DNA of 64,000 nt, from the NCBI GenBank assembly GCA_025457665.1, contig JALOTY010000009.1, positions 18,169-82,168 on the forward strand, read 5' to 3'. This stretch comes from Akkermansiaceae bacterium. Lineage in GTDB: Bacteria; Verrucomicrobiota; Verrucomicrobiia; Verrucomicrobiales; Akkermansiaceae. Below, piece after piece: positions 34,386 to 40,883 of the stretch. The stretch's first letter is position 1, and each line of letters begins with the position of its first letter. The notes under the pieces were generated by a model, which worked only from the letters and a program-made list of their open reading frames with translations, was not told where the DNA came from and did no database searches. Made by a program: the position numbers and the translations under genes.

Positions 34386-35273
34386 TTACTCTCCCGCCCC
34401 GGCTTTTCTTGCCGACTTGTTGCGGCAGGTCAGGCGCTGGTTCATGGCCAAGGCGGGTGAAGCATCCGCACTGATCCCCACAATCTCCGCCGGCACCCCT
34501 GCCACGGTGCAATGGGGCGGCACATCATTGAGCACCACACTGCCCGCACCCACCTTGGCGCCTTCACCGATTTCCACCCGTCCAAGGATCTTCGCGCCCG
34601 CACCAAGCAGAACACCGGTGCGCACGATGGGATGGCGGTCGCCCGTCTCCTTGCCTGTGCCGCCGAGGGTCACCTCGTGGAGGATGGAAACATCGTCCTC
34701 GATGATCGCCGTTTCACCGACCACGAAGCTCGTCGCGTGATCCAGCAGGATCCCGCAGCCGATCCGCGCTGCCGGATGGATGTCCACGGCAAAGACCTCG
34801 CTCGCCAGACTTTGGAAATACATCGCCAGCTCCCGCCGCCCTGTCGTCCAGAGTTGATGGGCGATTCGATAGGTGCTCAACGCCATGAAGCCCTTGAAAA
34901 AAAGCAGCGGCTGCAAAGGTGAATCGCAGGCGGGATCGCGCTCCACGATGGCCATCAAATCGCGCGCCGCACTTGCCGTCACGGAGGGATGCTCTGCCAG
35001 CAGGCCGGAAATCAGCGGGGCGAGTTCCTCACGCGTCATGTCTTCCCGCGCCAATTTCCTCGCCAGCCTCACCCCAAGCGCGTGACCCAGGCAGGGTCGG
35101 CTCAGCACCACATCATCGATCAGCACTCGCAGGCCATGTTCCTGTTCGACGATTTCCTCGGCCCTCGCGCGGATCTGAGCCCACACGCCAGACACATCGA
35201 TCCCTCGGGATTCGCACATTCTAACGAGTTTCTCGCTTCCCGAAGGCGGATTGGTGTGATGCGTTGACTCCAT
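34386..35273 (-). CDS. cysE: Serine O-acetyltransferase
   Basis: This 295-residue protein matches CysE, which acetylates L-serine with acetyl-CoA at the entry of cysteine synthesis. An N-terminal helical domain (LIDDVVLSRPCLGHALGVRLARKL) precedes a left-handed beta-helix of hexapeptides: HPAARIGCGILLDHATSFVVGETAIIEDDVSI in outline, then HEVTLGGTGKETGDRHP, GAGAKILGRVEIGEGAKVGAGSVV. The catalytic His/Asp region is DIHPAARIG and ILLDHATS. The ATG at 35273 shares the palindrome CATG with the divergent Rrf2 start; ATG 35219 would give 277 residues and leave a 52-bp promoter region. Confidence 0.88.
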   Translation of the reverse strand: MESTHHTNPPSGSEKLVRMCESRGIDVSGVWAQIRARAEEIVEQEHGLRVLIDDVVLSRPCLGHALGVRLARKLAREDMTREELAPLISGLLAEHPSVTASAARDLMAIVERDPACDSPLQPLLFFKGFMALSTYRIAHQLWTTGRRELAMYFQSLASEVFAVDIHPAARIGCGILLDHATSFVVGETAIIEDDVSILHEVTLGGTGKETGDRHPIVRTGVLLGAGAKILGRVEIGEGAKVGAGSVVLNDVPPHCTVAGVPAEIVGISADASPALAMNQRLTCRNKSARKAGAGE

Positions 35274-35685
35274 GCGGATTTCCCAAAAGCTCGATTACGC
35301 CTGCCGCGCCATGGTCCAGTTGGCCAAGCGCCACGACGGGAAGACCCTTACACGCCTTGAGGAGCTCGCGCAACGGGAAGCCGTGTCCGCAAACTTTCTG
35401 GTGCAGATTCTCAACGATCTCAAGCGAGCCGGACTTGTCGATAGCCGTCGCGGCAAAACCGGCGGCTACCTTTTGCCCCGCGAACCCTCGGACATCACCC
35501 TGCTCGATATCATCCTCGCCGTCGAACCCGGAATCCTCGCTTCCAACCCCTCCGGAGATGGCGAAAGCAGCCACGCGCTCCGCCTTACCTGGGACGGCGT
35601 CGCCCTTCACATCCGCCGCTACCTCGAATCCCTCGATCTACGCCAGCTCGTCGATCGCGGCGCGGACCCGATGTATTACATCTGA
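35272..35685 (+). CDS. Rrf2-family transcriptional regulator (CymR-like)
   Basis: This 137-residue protein is a winged-helix Rrf2 regulator: MRISQKLDYACRAMVQLA at the N terminus, RREAVSANFLVQILNDLKRAGL (recognition helix region) and a wing with SRRGKTGGYLL. Only one Cys is present (position 11), so it lacks the three-Cys cluster of IscR/NsrR-type iron-sulfur regulators and resembles CymR, which senses cysteine status through CysK. It is divergent from cysE, sharing the start region, which fits control of cysteine synthesis. It overlaps the convergent GNAT gene by 10 bp. Confidence 0.82.
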   Translation: MRISQKLDYACRAMVQLAKRHDGKTLTRLEELAQREAVSANFLVQILNDLKRAGLVDSRRGKTGGYLLPREPSDITLLDIILAVEPGILASNPSGDGESSHALRLTWDGVALHIRRYLESLDLRQLVDRGADPMYYI

Positions 35686-36281
35686 AGCTCACGGCACCAG
35701 AAGCTCAGTCGATTCGTGACTTCGCTCCCCGAGGAATCGACCTGTTCCCAGCCCAACTCCGCCACCAGTTCCGGCCGTTTCCGGTATCCGCGTTTCCCCC
35801 AGAAATCATCGAGGGGCCGATAGGTCTCTGGCCGACGGGGATCGTCCGCGGCCCGTTCGACCGCACAAAAGGTCGTCCGCCCGAATCCCATCGCCCGCGC
35901 ATGGGCCTCGCGGAAATCGAAGAACCGATGCCCCACCCCGCAACCCCGGCAATCTTGCCGCAGGACGGACTCGCCGAAATAGAACCATTTCCCCACCTCC
36001 TCACCCGCCTTGGCGAAAGGCGCCTGGAAGGCGGGATCCGCTTCGGACAGAGGCAGTCCCGTGGATACCCCGACCACCTCCCCCTGCTTCCGGGCCACCA
36101 CCAGCACCGCCCCCGCTGCCGCCGCGAAGGATCGCAGATAGTGCTCCTCCGCCGCCGCGTGCCCGGCATAGAGGTAGGGAAACTCCCGGAAAACCTCGAT
36201 TCTCAGCCGCGCCACCTCGCCCAAAAGCGCTTCGACCTCGCGGCCTTCCACCGCATCGACCTCGATACCCGCGTCCATCAT
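35676..36281 (-). CDS. GNAT-family acetyltransferase
   Basis: This 201-residue protein has a GNAT fold: HYLRSFAAAAGAVLVVARKQGEVVG (strand 4 area), the acetyl-CoA region around DCRGCGVGHRFFDFREAHARAMGF and a long C-terminal arm with DDFWGKRGYRKRP. The usual R-x2-G-x-G/A appears as QDCRGCGVG. The substrate is unknown. Its start overlaps the stop of the PDZ-protein gene by 4 bp (36278-36281), so it is the last gene of the ECF-sigma operon. The overlap with rrf2 is antisense. Confidence 0.75.
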   Translation of the reverse strand: MMDAGIEVDAVEGREVEALLGEVARLRIEVFREFPYLYAGHAAAEEHYLRSFAAAAGAVLVVARKQGEVVGVSTGLPLSEADPAFQAPFAKAGEEVGKWFYFGESVLRQDCRGCGVGHRFFDFREAHARAMGFGRTTFCAVERAADDPRRPETYRPLDDFWGKRGYRKRPELVAELGWEQVDSSGSEVTNRLSFWCRELQM

Positions 36282-37111
36282 TCCGCCCCTACCGCTTGCA
36301 ACTGAAACTCTTTCACCACCTTGCCGCGCAGCACGGTCACCTGCGCCGCCATGCCCGGTTTCAGGAGAAACATTTCATGCACCGCATCGCCATAACCTTG
36401 GATGGGGCGACCATTGATGGAGCGGAGCACATCGCCCGCCAGCATCCCTGCGCCTGCCGCCGGCGAGCCCGGCAGGACTCGCGTCAACTTCGCAGCCTCA
36501 TTGGCCGGGGAGAGCGCGAAGCCCAATTTCGCCCGCCGCAGTCCTCCTCCTTGGATCAGGTCATCGACCACCCGCCCGATCACCTCGGCCGGGATCGCAT
36601 ACATTTTCCCCGGCCCGGCCGGATCGGAAACCAGCGCTGCGAGCCGCCCGGAGCCATCCATCAGCGGCGTGCCCGGAGGCGCGGCCGACATCCGGACTTC
36701 CAGCACGGTGAAGGGCAGGAAACGCCCTGCCACCAATTGCACCCGCCTCTCCACCACTGCCGCCGCCCCATTGCGCAAATCCTTCAAACTCGCCCCGGCC
36801 GCCACCACTCCCGCCAGGCCCTGAGCCCGGCCGGCCACGCCTTCAAGCAGCACCAAGCGGGAAACCGGATCCACCGCCCGCAGCCGGTGCGCCCCGCCCA
36901 CCGGCTGGCCCAATCTCTGGCCACAGCCGCTCACCGTCAGCCACAGACCGTCCCGCAGCGGGGACGCCAGCGATGACTCTCCCCCGGAAACCAAGGAAAC
37001 CTGAGCCAAAGCACCTGCCTCGGCAGACAACTCCCCCGTCAGCACCAAAATCGATGGCAATACCCATCCGATGGCCTGTCTCAGCCCGCATCTCGCAATC
37101 TCCGTCATCAA
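36278..37111 (-). CDS. PDZ-domain protein, degenerate protease-like
   Basis: This 277-residue exported protein has a hydrophobic N-terminal helix and an HtrA-like layout in which the catalytic residues are absent. The expected GDSGGP region reads PPGTPLMDGSGRLAALV, with no Ser nucleophile, and no HV or D pair is seen. It ends in one PDZ domain (about 190-270, GFALSPANEAAKL, GSPAAGAGMLAGDVLRSING). It may act as a binding subunit in an envelope-stress system. It is the third gene of the ECF-sigma operon, 10 bp after the anti-sigma-like gene, and overlaps the GNAT gene. Confidence 0.65.
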   Translation of the reverse strand: MMTEIARCGLRQAIGWVLPSILVLTGELSAEAGALAQVSLVSGGESSLASPLRDGLWLTVSGCGQRLGQPVGGAHRLRAVDPVSRLVLLEGVAGRAQGLAGVVAAGASLKDLRNGAAAVVERRVQLVAGRFLPFTVLEVRMSAAPPGTPLMDGSGRLAALVSDPAGPGKMYAIPAEVIGRVVDDLIQGGGLRRAKLGFALSPANEAAKLTRVLPGSPAAGAGMLAGDVLRSINGRPIQGYGDAVHEMFLLKPGMAAQVTVLRGKVVKEFQLQAVGAE

Positions 37112-37121
37112 ACGGTCGGCC

Positions 37122-37517
37122 TCAGAATTCCTGGTCGCCCGTCACACCTTCCGTGGACGGACGCAGGTCGAATTCCTGCAGCTGGGTCGGCACCACCTGA
37201 TCCACAGGCATCACCACCTCATGCTTGACGGGCTCAGAGGCCACGGGAGCGGTCTCCACTCCCTTTGGCATCAACAGCATCACGGCCAAGACCGCTGCGT
37301 AGGCCACTCCCGCGCCGTAGGCCCACCGAGCAAATCCGGGCTCGGCCAGCCAGGTCCGCAAACGCGACCACAGTCCGGTGGATGATTTCCCGTAAACGGC
37401 TTCCTCCACACGGCGGTGGTGGAACTCACGCAGGAAATCCTCCATGTAACCTTCCGGCGGAGTCTCATGTCGTTTGAGAGCCAGAAGATTCTGAACCTGT
37501 GGGATGGTCGGTTTCAC
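37122..37517 (-). CDS. Putative anti-sigma factor-like membrane protein
   Basis: This 131-residue protein has a cytoplasmic N terminus (NLLALKRHETPPEGYMEDFLREFHHRR), one transmembrane helix around residues 67-85 (WAYGAGVAYAAVLAVMLLM) and an exported C-terminal tail rich in Val/Glu/Pro. This layout, next to an ECF sigma gene, suits an anti-sigma factor, although it has no zinc-binding HxxxCxxC motif. It lies 67 bp downstream of the sigma gene, across an AT-rich hairpin. The family is not named with certainty; I recall similar proteins beside sigma factors in other Verrucomicrobia. Confidence 0.55.
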   Translation of the reverse strand: MKPTIPQVQNLLALKRHETPPEGYMEDFLREFHHRRVEEAVYGKSSTGLWSRLRTWLAEPGFARWAYGAGVAYAAVLAVMLLMPKGVETAPVASEPVKHEVVMPVDQVVPTQLQEFDLRPSTEGVTGDQEF

Positions 37518-37537
37518 GGCGAAGGATGGTTAAAGAA

Positions 37538-37574
37538 TCTAAAATTTCCGGAAACTTGCAAGGAAAATTTTAGA
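37538..37574. other. AT-rich hairpin between sigma and anti-sigma genes
   Basis: TCTAAAATTTCC (37538-37549) and GGAAAATTTTAGA (37562-37574) form a 12-bp stem with one extra base, loop about 12 nt. The 67-bp gap holding it is far richer in AT than the surroundings. It is either a promoter region for the downstream genes or a partial terminator/processing site that sets sigma versus anti-sigma amounts. Confidence 0.5.
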
Positions 37575-37584
37575 TTTCCGAAAT

Positions 37585-38184
37585 TTAATATCTCGAATCC
37601 CAAAAATCCTGCAGGTAATTTTGAAGCTGTTGGTGTGCGTAGTGGAGCCGCGATCGCACGGTCCCCTCCGACACCTTCAGTATCTTGGCAATCTCCCCGT
37701 GGGACATCCCCTGGATGTCAAACAAGGTCACCACCGTTCTGTGGGAGTGAGACAGCCTCTGCATCGCCTCGTTCAATCTTTTTTGAAGCTCATGCAGATT
37801 GCTCTGCCGCTCCGGGTTCGCCTCGTGAGCCGTATCGACCAATGCCGGGTCCTGCTGCACCGAGGAGTCCATGTCGTTCAGACTCAGTCCCGTCCGACGC
37901 TTGCGCTTCTTGAGGAAATTCAAGGTCATGTTCACCGCGATCTGATAGATCCAGGTGTAGAACGAGGAGTTTCCACGGAACTTCGGCAAGGAGTGATACG
38001 CCTTGGCGAAGACCTCCTGAAGCAGGTCGTGCGTGTCCTCCTTGTGCGAGGTCATGTTGTAAACCAAGCCATAGAGGCGGTCGCCGTATCGCAGGATCAG
38101 CGCATCGAAGGCACGGGTGTCTCCGTGACGCGCTCGTTCCACAAGTTCGGCGTCCGGATCCGGCGGGTGGGGATCATCCGGCAT
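37585..38184 (-). CDS. ECF RNA polymerase sigma factor (SigE-type)
   Basis: This 199-residue protein has sigma region 2 (FDALILRYGDRLYGLVYNMT, EDTHDLLQEVFAKAYHSL, FRGNSSFYTWIYQIAVNMTLN) and region 4 (LSHSHRTVVTLFDIQGMSHGEIAKILKVSEGTVRSRLHYA in outline). It recruits RNA polymerase to specific stress or envelope promoters. ATG at 38184 follows a C8 tract on the coding strand (38191-38198). It is the first gene of an operon with the membrane anti-sigma-like protein, PDZ protein and GNAT enzyme. Confidence 0.9.
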   Translation of the reverse strand: MPDDPHPPDPDAELVERARHGDTRAFDALILRYGDRLYGLVYNMTSHKEDTHDLLQEVFAKAYHSLPKFRGNSSFYTWIYQIAVNMTLNFLKKRKRRTGLSLNDMDSSVQQDPALVDTAHEANPERQSNLHELQKRLNEAMQRLSHSHRTVVTLFDIQGMSHGEIAKILKVSEGTVRSRLHYAHQQLQNYLQDFWDSRY

Positions 38185-38303
38185 GAAAAAGGGGGGGGTG
38201 TTTCGGGGGGTGAACGGGCCGACCCTACATGCCCCACCCCGGCTGTCAGCACGAAAACCCGTTCACGCTTGGCCAGCCGACTGCTTTCCTCCAGCCTCCG
38301 CCC

Positions 38304-38828
38304 ATGTCCGTCGATTCCCTCCGCAGTGCCGTCCGCGATGTCCCCGATTTCCCGAAACCCGGGATCCTCTTCCGCGACATCACCCCCGTCCTCTCCCATC
38401 CCGACCTTTTCCAGGAGTCCATCCGTCTCCTCAGCGAGACCGCCGCCGGGAAAAAGATCGATAAAGTCGTCGGCATCGATGCCCGGGGCTTCATTTTCGC
38501 CGCCGCAGTCGCCGACCGCCTGCACGCCGGCTTCGTTCCCATCCGCAAGCGTGGCAAGCTCCCCTGGCGCACCCGCGGGCTCTCCTACTCTTTGGAATAC
38601 GGCGAATCTGAAGTGGAAATCCACGAGGACGCCGTGCTTCCCGGGGAAAAGGTCCTGCTGGTCGATGACCTCCTTGCCACGGGCGGCACCTCCGCCGCCG
38701 CCATCCAACTGCTGGAACAGCTCGGCGCCGATCTCGTCGCCGTCGCCTTTCTCATCGAACTCCGCTCCCTCAACGGACGGGCGCTGCTGGGGAATCATCC
38801 GGTGGTTTCGATCATCGACTACCCCTGA
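38304..38828 (+). CDS. apt: Adenine phosphoribosyltransferase
   Basis: This 174-residue protein matches Apt, which converts adenine and PRPP to AMP in purine salvage. Visible signatures are DFPKPGILFRDITPVL at the N terminus, GIDARGFIFAAAVA, VPIRKRGKLPW and the PRPP-binding loop VLLVDDLLATGGTSAAA. Length is typical. The start ATG at 38304 (MSVDSLRSAV) is chosen because upstream codons have no family similarity. It is divergent from the ECF sigma gene and followed by a separate pair of membrane-protein genes. Confidence 0.93.
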   Translation: MSVDSLRSAVRDVPDFPKPGILFRDITPVLSHPDLFQESIRLLSETAAGKKIDKVVGIDARGFIFAAAVADRLHAGFVPIRKRGKLPWRTRGLSYSLEYGESEVEIHEDAVLPGEKVLLVDDLLATGGTSAAAIQLLEQLGADLVAVAFLIELRSLNGRALLGNHPVVSIIDYP

Positions 38829-38896
38829 AGCGAGGTCCTCCCGGGTTTCGACGATTCCCATTGGCGGGTTTCGGCTTGTCGGCTAACAAGGCGGGC

Positions 38897-39925
38897 GTGA
38901 TCCAATGGTATTACTCCAAAGGCGGCCGCCAGCTCGGCCCCGTGCCCGAATCCGAACTTTCCCGCCTGGTTGCCAGTGGCGAGATCCAGCCGGAGACCGA
39001 TCTCGTTTGGCGGGAAGGCATGGACGACTGGAAACCGGCCGCCCAGGTGCTGCCGCATTTGTCGGTCGCTCCGGCAACAACCAGCCCATCCCCACTCAAT
39101 CCTTATCAGGCACCCATCGCGGTCGATCCCCAGCCGCAAGGTTCCTTGCTGCCGGATCTTGTCGAAGTCGCACCGGGTTCCGCCGAGCTTGAAGTCGGGG
39201 GCTGCATTTCCCGCGCTTTCGAACTCACCAAACGCCACTTTGGGATGATCATCGCCGTCGGTGCCCTTTATCTGGCGGTTTCCTGGGGCATCGGAATCAC
39301 CTGCGGGATTCTTGAAACTCTCGTCGGCGGGCCCGGGATCAATACCGAAGCGGGAATCGCCCAGTGGTTTGCCGATACTCAAGGCATCGAGCTGCCTGCC
39401 GAAGCCCAAGCGTCAACCGTCGGCTCTCCCCTGCAAATTGCGGTCTCCATCATTACCAACATCATCGCCCAGGTCGCCTCGATCTTCCTCAGCCTCGGCG
39501 TCACCCGCATCGGCCTGAATCTCGTCAGCGGCCAGCCCTACAACATCGGCATGATGTTCGGCGGCGGCGACCGTCTCCTGCGAGCCGTCGGCGCGAGTAT
39601 CCTCTACGGGCTGATGGTGTTTCTCGGACTCCTTTTGCTCATTTTTCCCGGAATCTATCTCGCGCTGAAATACGGGCAGTATCTCAATGCCATCGTCGAC
39701 AAGGACCTCGGTGTTTTCGATTCCTTGCAATACAGCGCCCGCATCACCGAAGGGCAGAAGGGCAATCTCTTCCTCCTTGGGCTTGTCTGCTTCTTCATCG
39801 TTGTCGCCGGTTTGCTCGCGCTCATCGTCGGTGTCATCTTCGCCTACCCCATCGCCTGGGTTGCCACGATGCTCGCCTATCGCTGGTTGCAATACGGCCC
39901 GGCCATCACCCGGGTCCAGGCGTGA
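38897..39925 (+). CDS. GYF_2 (DUF4339) multi-pass membrane protein
   Basis: This 342-residue protein starts with a GYF_2-like domain (WYYSKGGRQLGPVPESELS, then SGEIQPETDLVWREGMDDWKPA). A Pro-rich linker and a membrane domain of about five helices (residues 115-330) follow, including LMVFLGLLLLIFPGIYLALKYG, which resembles DUF975/UPF0259-like integral proteins. The GTG at 38897 (MIQWYYSKGG) is preferred over TTG 38861 because it matches the paralogue's start. CTAACAA lies 7 bp before the GTG. Its role is unknown; GYF domains bind proline-rich peptides. Confidence 0.7.
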   Translation: MIQWYYSKGGRQLGPVPESELSRLVASGEIQPETDLVWREGMDDWKPAAQVLPHLSVAPATTSPSPLNPYQAPIAVDPQPQGSLLPDLVEVAPGSAELEVGGCISRAFELTKRHFGMIIAVGALYLAVSWGIGITCGILETLVGGPGINTEAGIAQWFADTQGIELPAEAQASTVGSPLQIAVSIITNIIAQVASIFLSLGVTRIGLNLVSGQPYNIGMMFGGGDRLLRAVGASILYGLMVFLGLLLLIFPGIYLALKYGQYLNAIVDKDLGVFDSLQYSARITEGQKGNLFLLGLVCFFIVVAGLLALIVGVIFAYPIAWVATMLAYRWLQYGPAITRVQA

Positions 39926-39977
39926 CTTCCCCTCGCCCTTGCCAACCAGACGGGAAGTTTGTTAGACCGCAGCCCAG

Positions 39978-40826
39978 ATGAACCACTGGTACTATTCCAA
40001 AGGCGGTCAGCAATTCGGCCCCGTGCCTGAATCCGAATTGCTGCGCATGGCATCAAGCGGCGAGATCCAGCCTGCGACCGATCTTGTCTGGCGTGAGGGC
40101 ATGAATGATTGGCAACCTGCGACTCAAGCGCTGCCTTCCCTTGCCGCAAGCCCGGGCATCCGGCCGAATACCACGGGCGTTCTTGCCAAACCGGCTCCCG
40201 CTGCTGCCGCCAGCAACCCTTACGCAGCACCCATCCACTTCGATATCTACAGCAGCACCGAGCACCTACTTCCACCGGTCAAACCCGCCAGTTTCCTGCT
40301 GGGTGCCATCCCCTACTGCCTCGGGATTTTGGGAATCTTGGGTTTTTACGGATGGTTCATCTGGGTCGTGATTCGGACGAGTGAGAGCCCAGTGGCAACT
40401 GAGCCTTCCTTGGCGGAACTGTCTGTTTTTGGGATCGGACTCCTAGGTTCCTTTTTGGTGCTGATGATCGGCTACGTCATCGCCCTGATTCACCTCCATC
40501 GCGCCTGGGTCCTGCTCCAGCCGAACTCGCATCACTCGACTCCAGGGCGTGCCGTCGGCTTCCTTTTCATCCCCTTCTACAATCTCTACTGGGTCTTCGT
40601 TGCCTACTGGCGCTGGGCGCAGGATTGGAACCGGCTTGTGGCATTCTCGGGAAAACATCCCGCCGCGCCAAAGATGAGCGAAGGCATCTTTCTCACCCAC
40701 GCCATCCTCTTTGTCGCCAGCGGCGTTTTGGGGATCTTCGGCCTGATTCCCTATCTGGTATTCCACCTCATCGTCCACCGGAACATCGCCCAAGCGATCA
40801 ACTACGCAGCCCGCGGAAATCCCTGA
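39978..40826 (+). CDS. GYF_2 (DUF4339) membrane protein, paralogue
   Basis: This 282-residue protein has the same N-terminal module as its upstream neighbour (WYYSKGGQQFGPVPESELLRM, then SGEIQPATDLVWREGMNDWQPA), about 60 residues with strong identity. The membrane part is different: four helices in DUF4328-like style, including LGAIPYCLGILGILGFYGW, LVLMIGYVIALIHLHRAW and FIPFYNLYWVFVAYWRWAQ. The shared module with divergent C-termini suggests domain shuffling after a local duplication. It lies 52 bp downstream of the first gene and is convergent with GH95. Confidence 0.7.
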   Translation: MNHWYYSKGGQQFGPVPESELLRMASSGEIQPATDLVWREGMNDWQPATQALPSLAASPGIRPNTTGVLAKPAPAAAASNPYAAPIHFDIYSSTEHLLPPVKPASFLLGAIPYCLGILGILGFYGWFIWVVIRTSESPVATEPSLAELSVFGIGLLGSFLVLMIGYVIALIHLHRAWVLLQPNSHHSTPGRAVGFLFIPFYNLYWVFVAYWRWAQDWNRLVAFSGKHPAAPKMSEGIFLTHAILFVASGVLGIFGLIPYLVFHLIVHRNIAQAINYAARGNP

Positions 40827-40883
40827 AAATCCGCGGGAAGCGGAAGTCGGCCCCGCCGTTCGGGAGGGGTTTCCCCACCTCCA

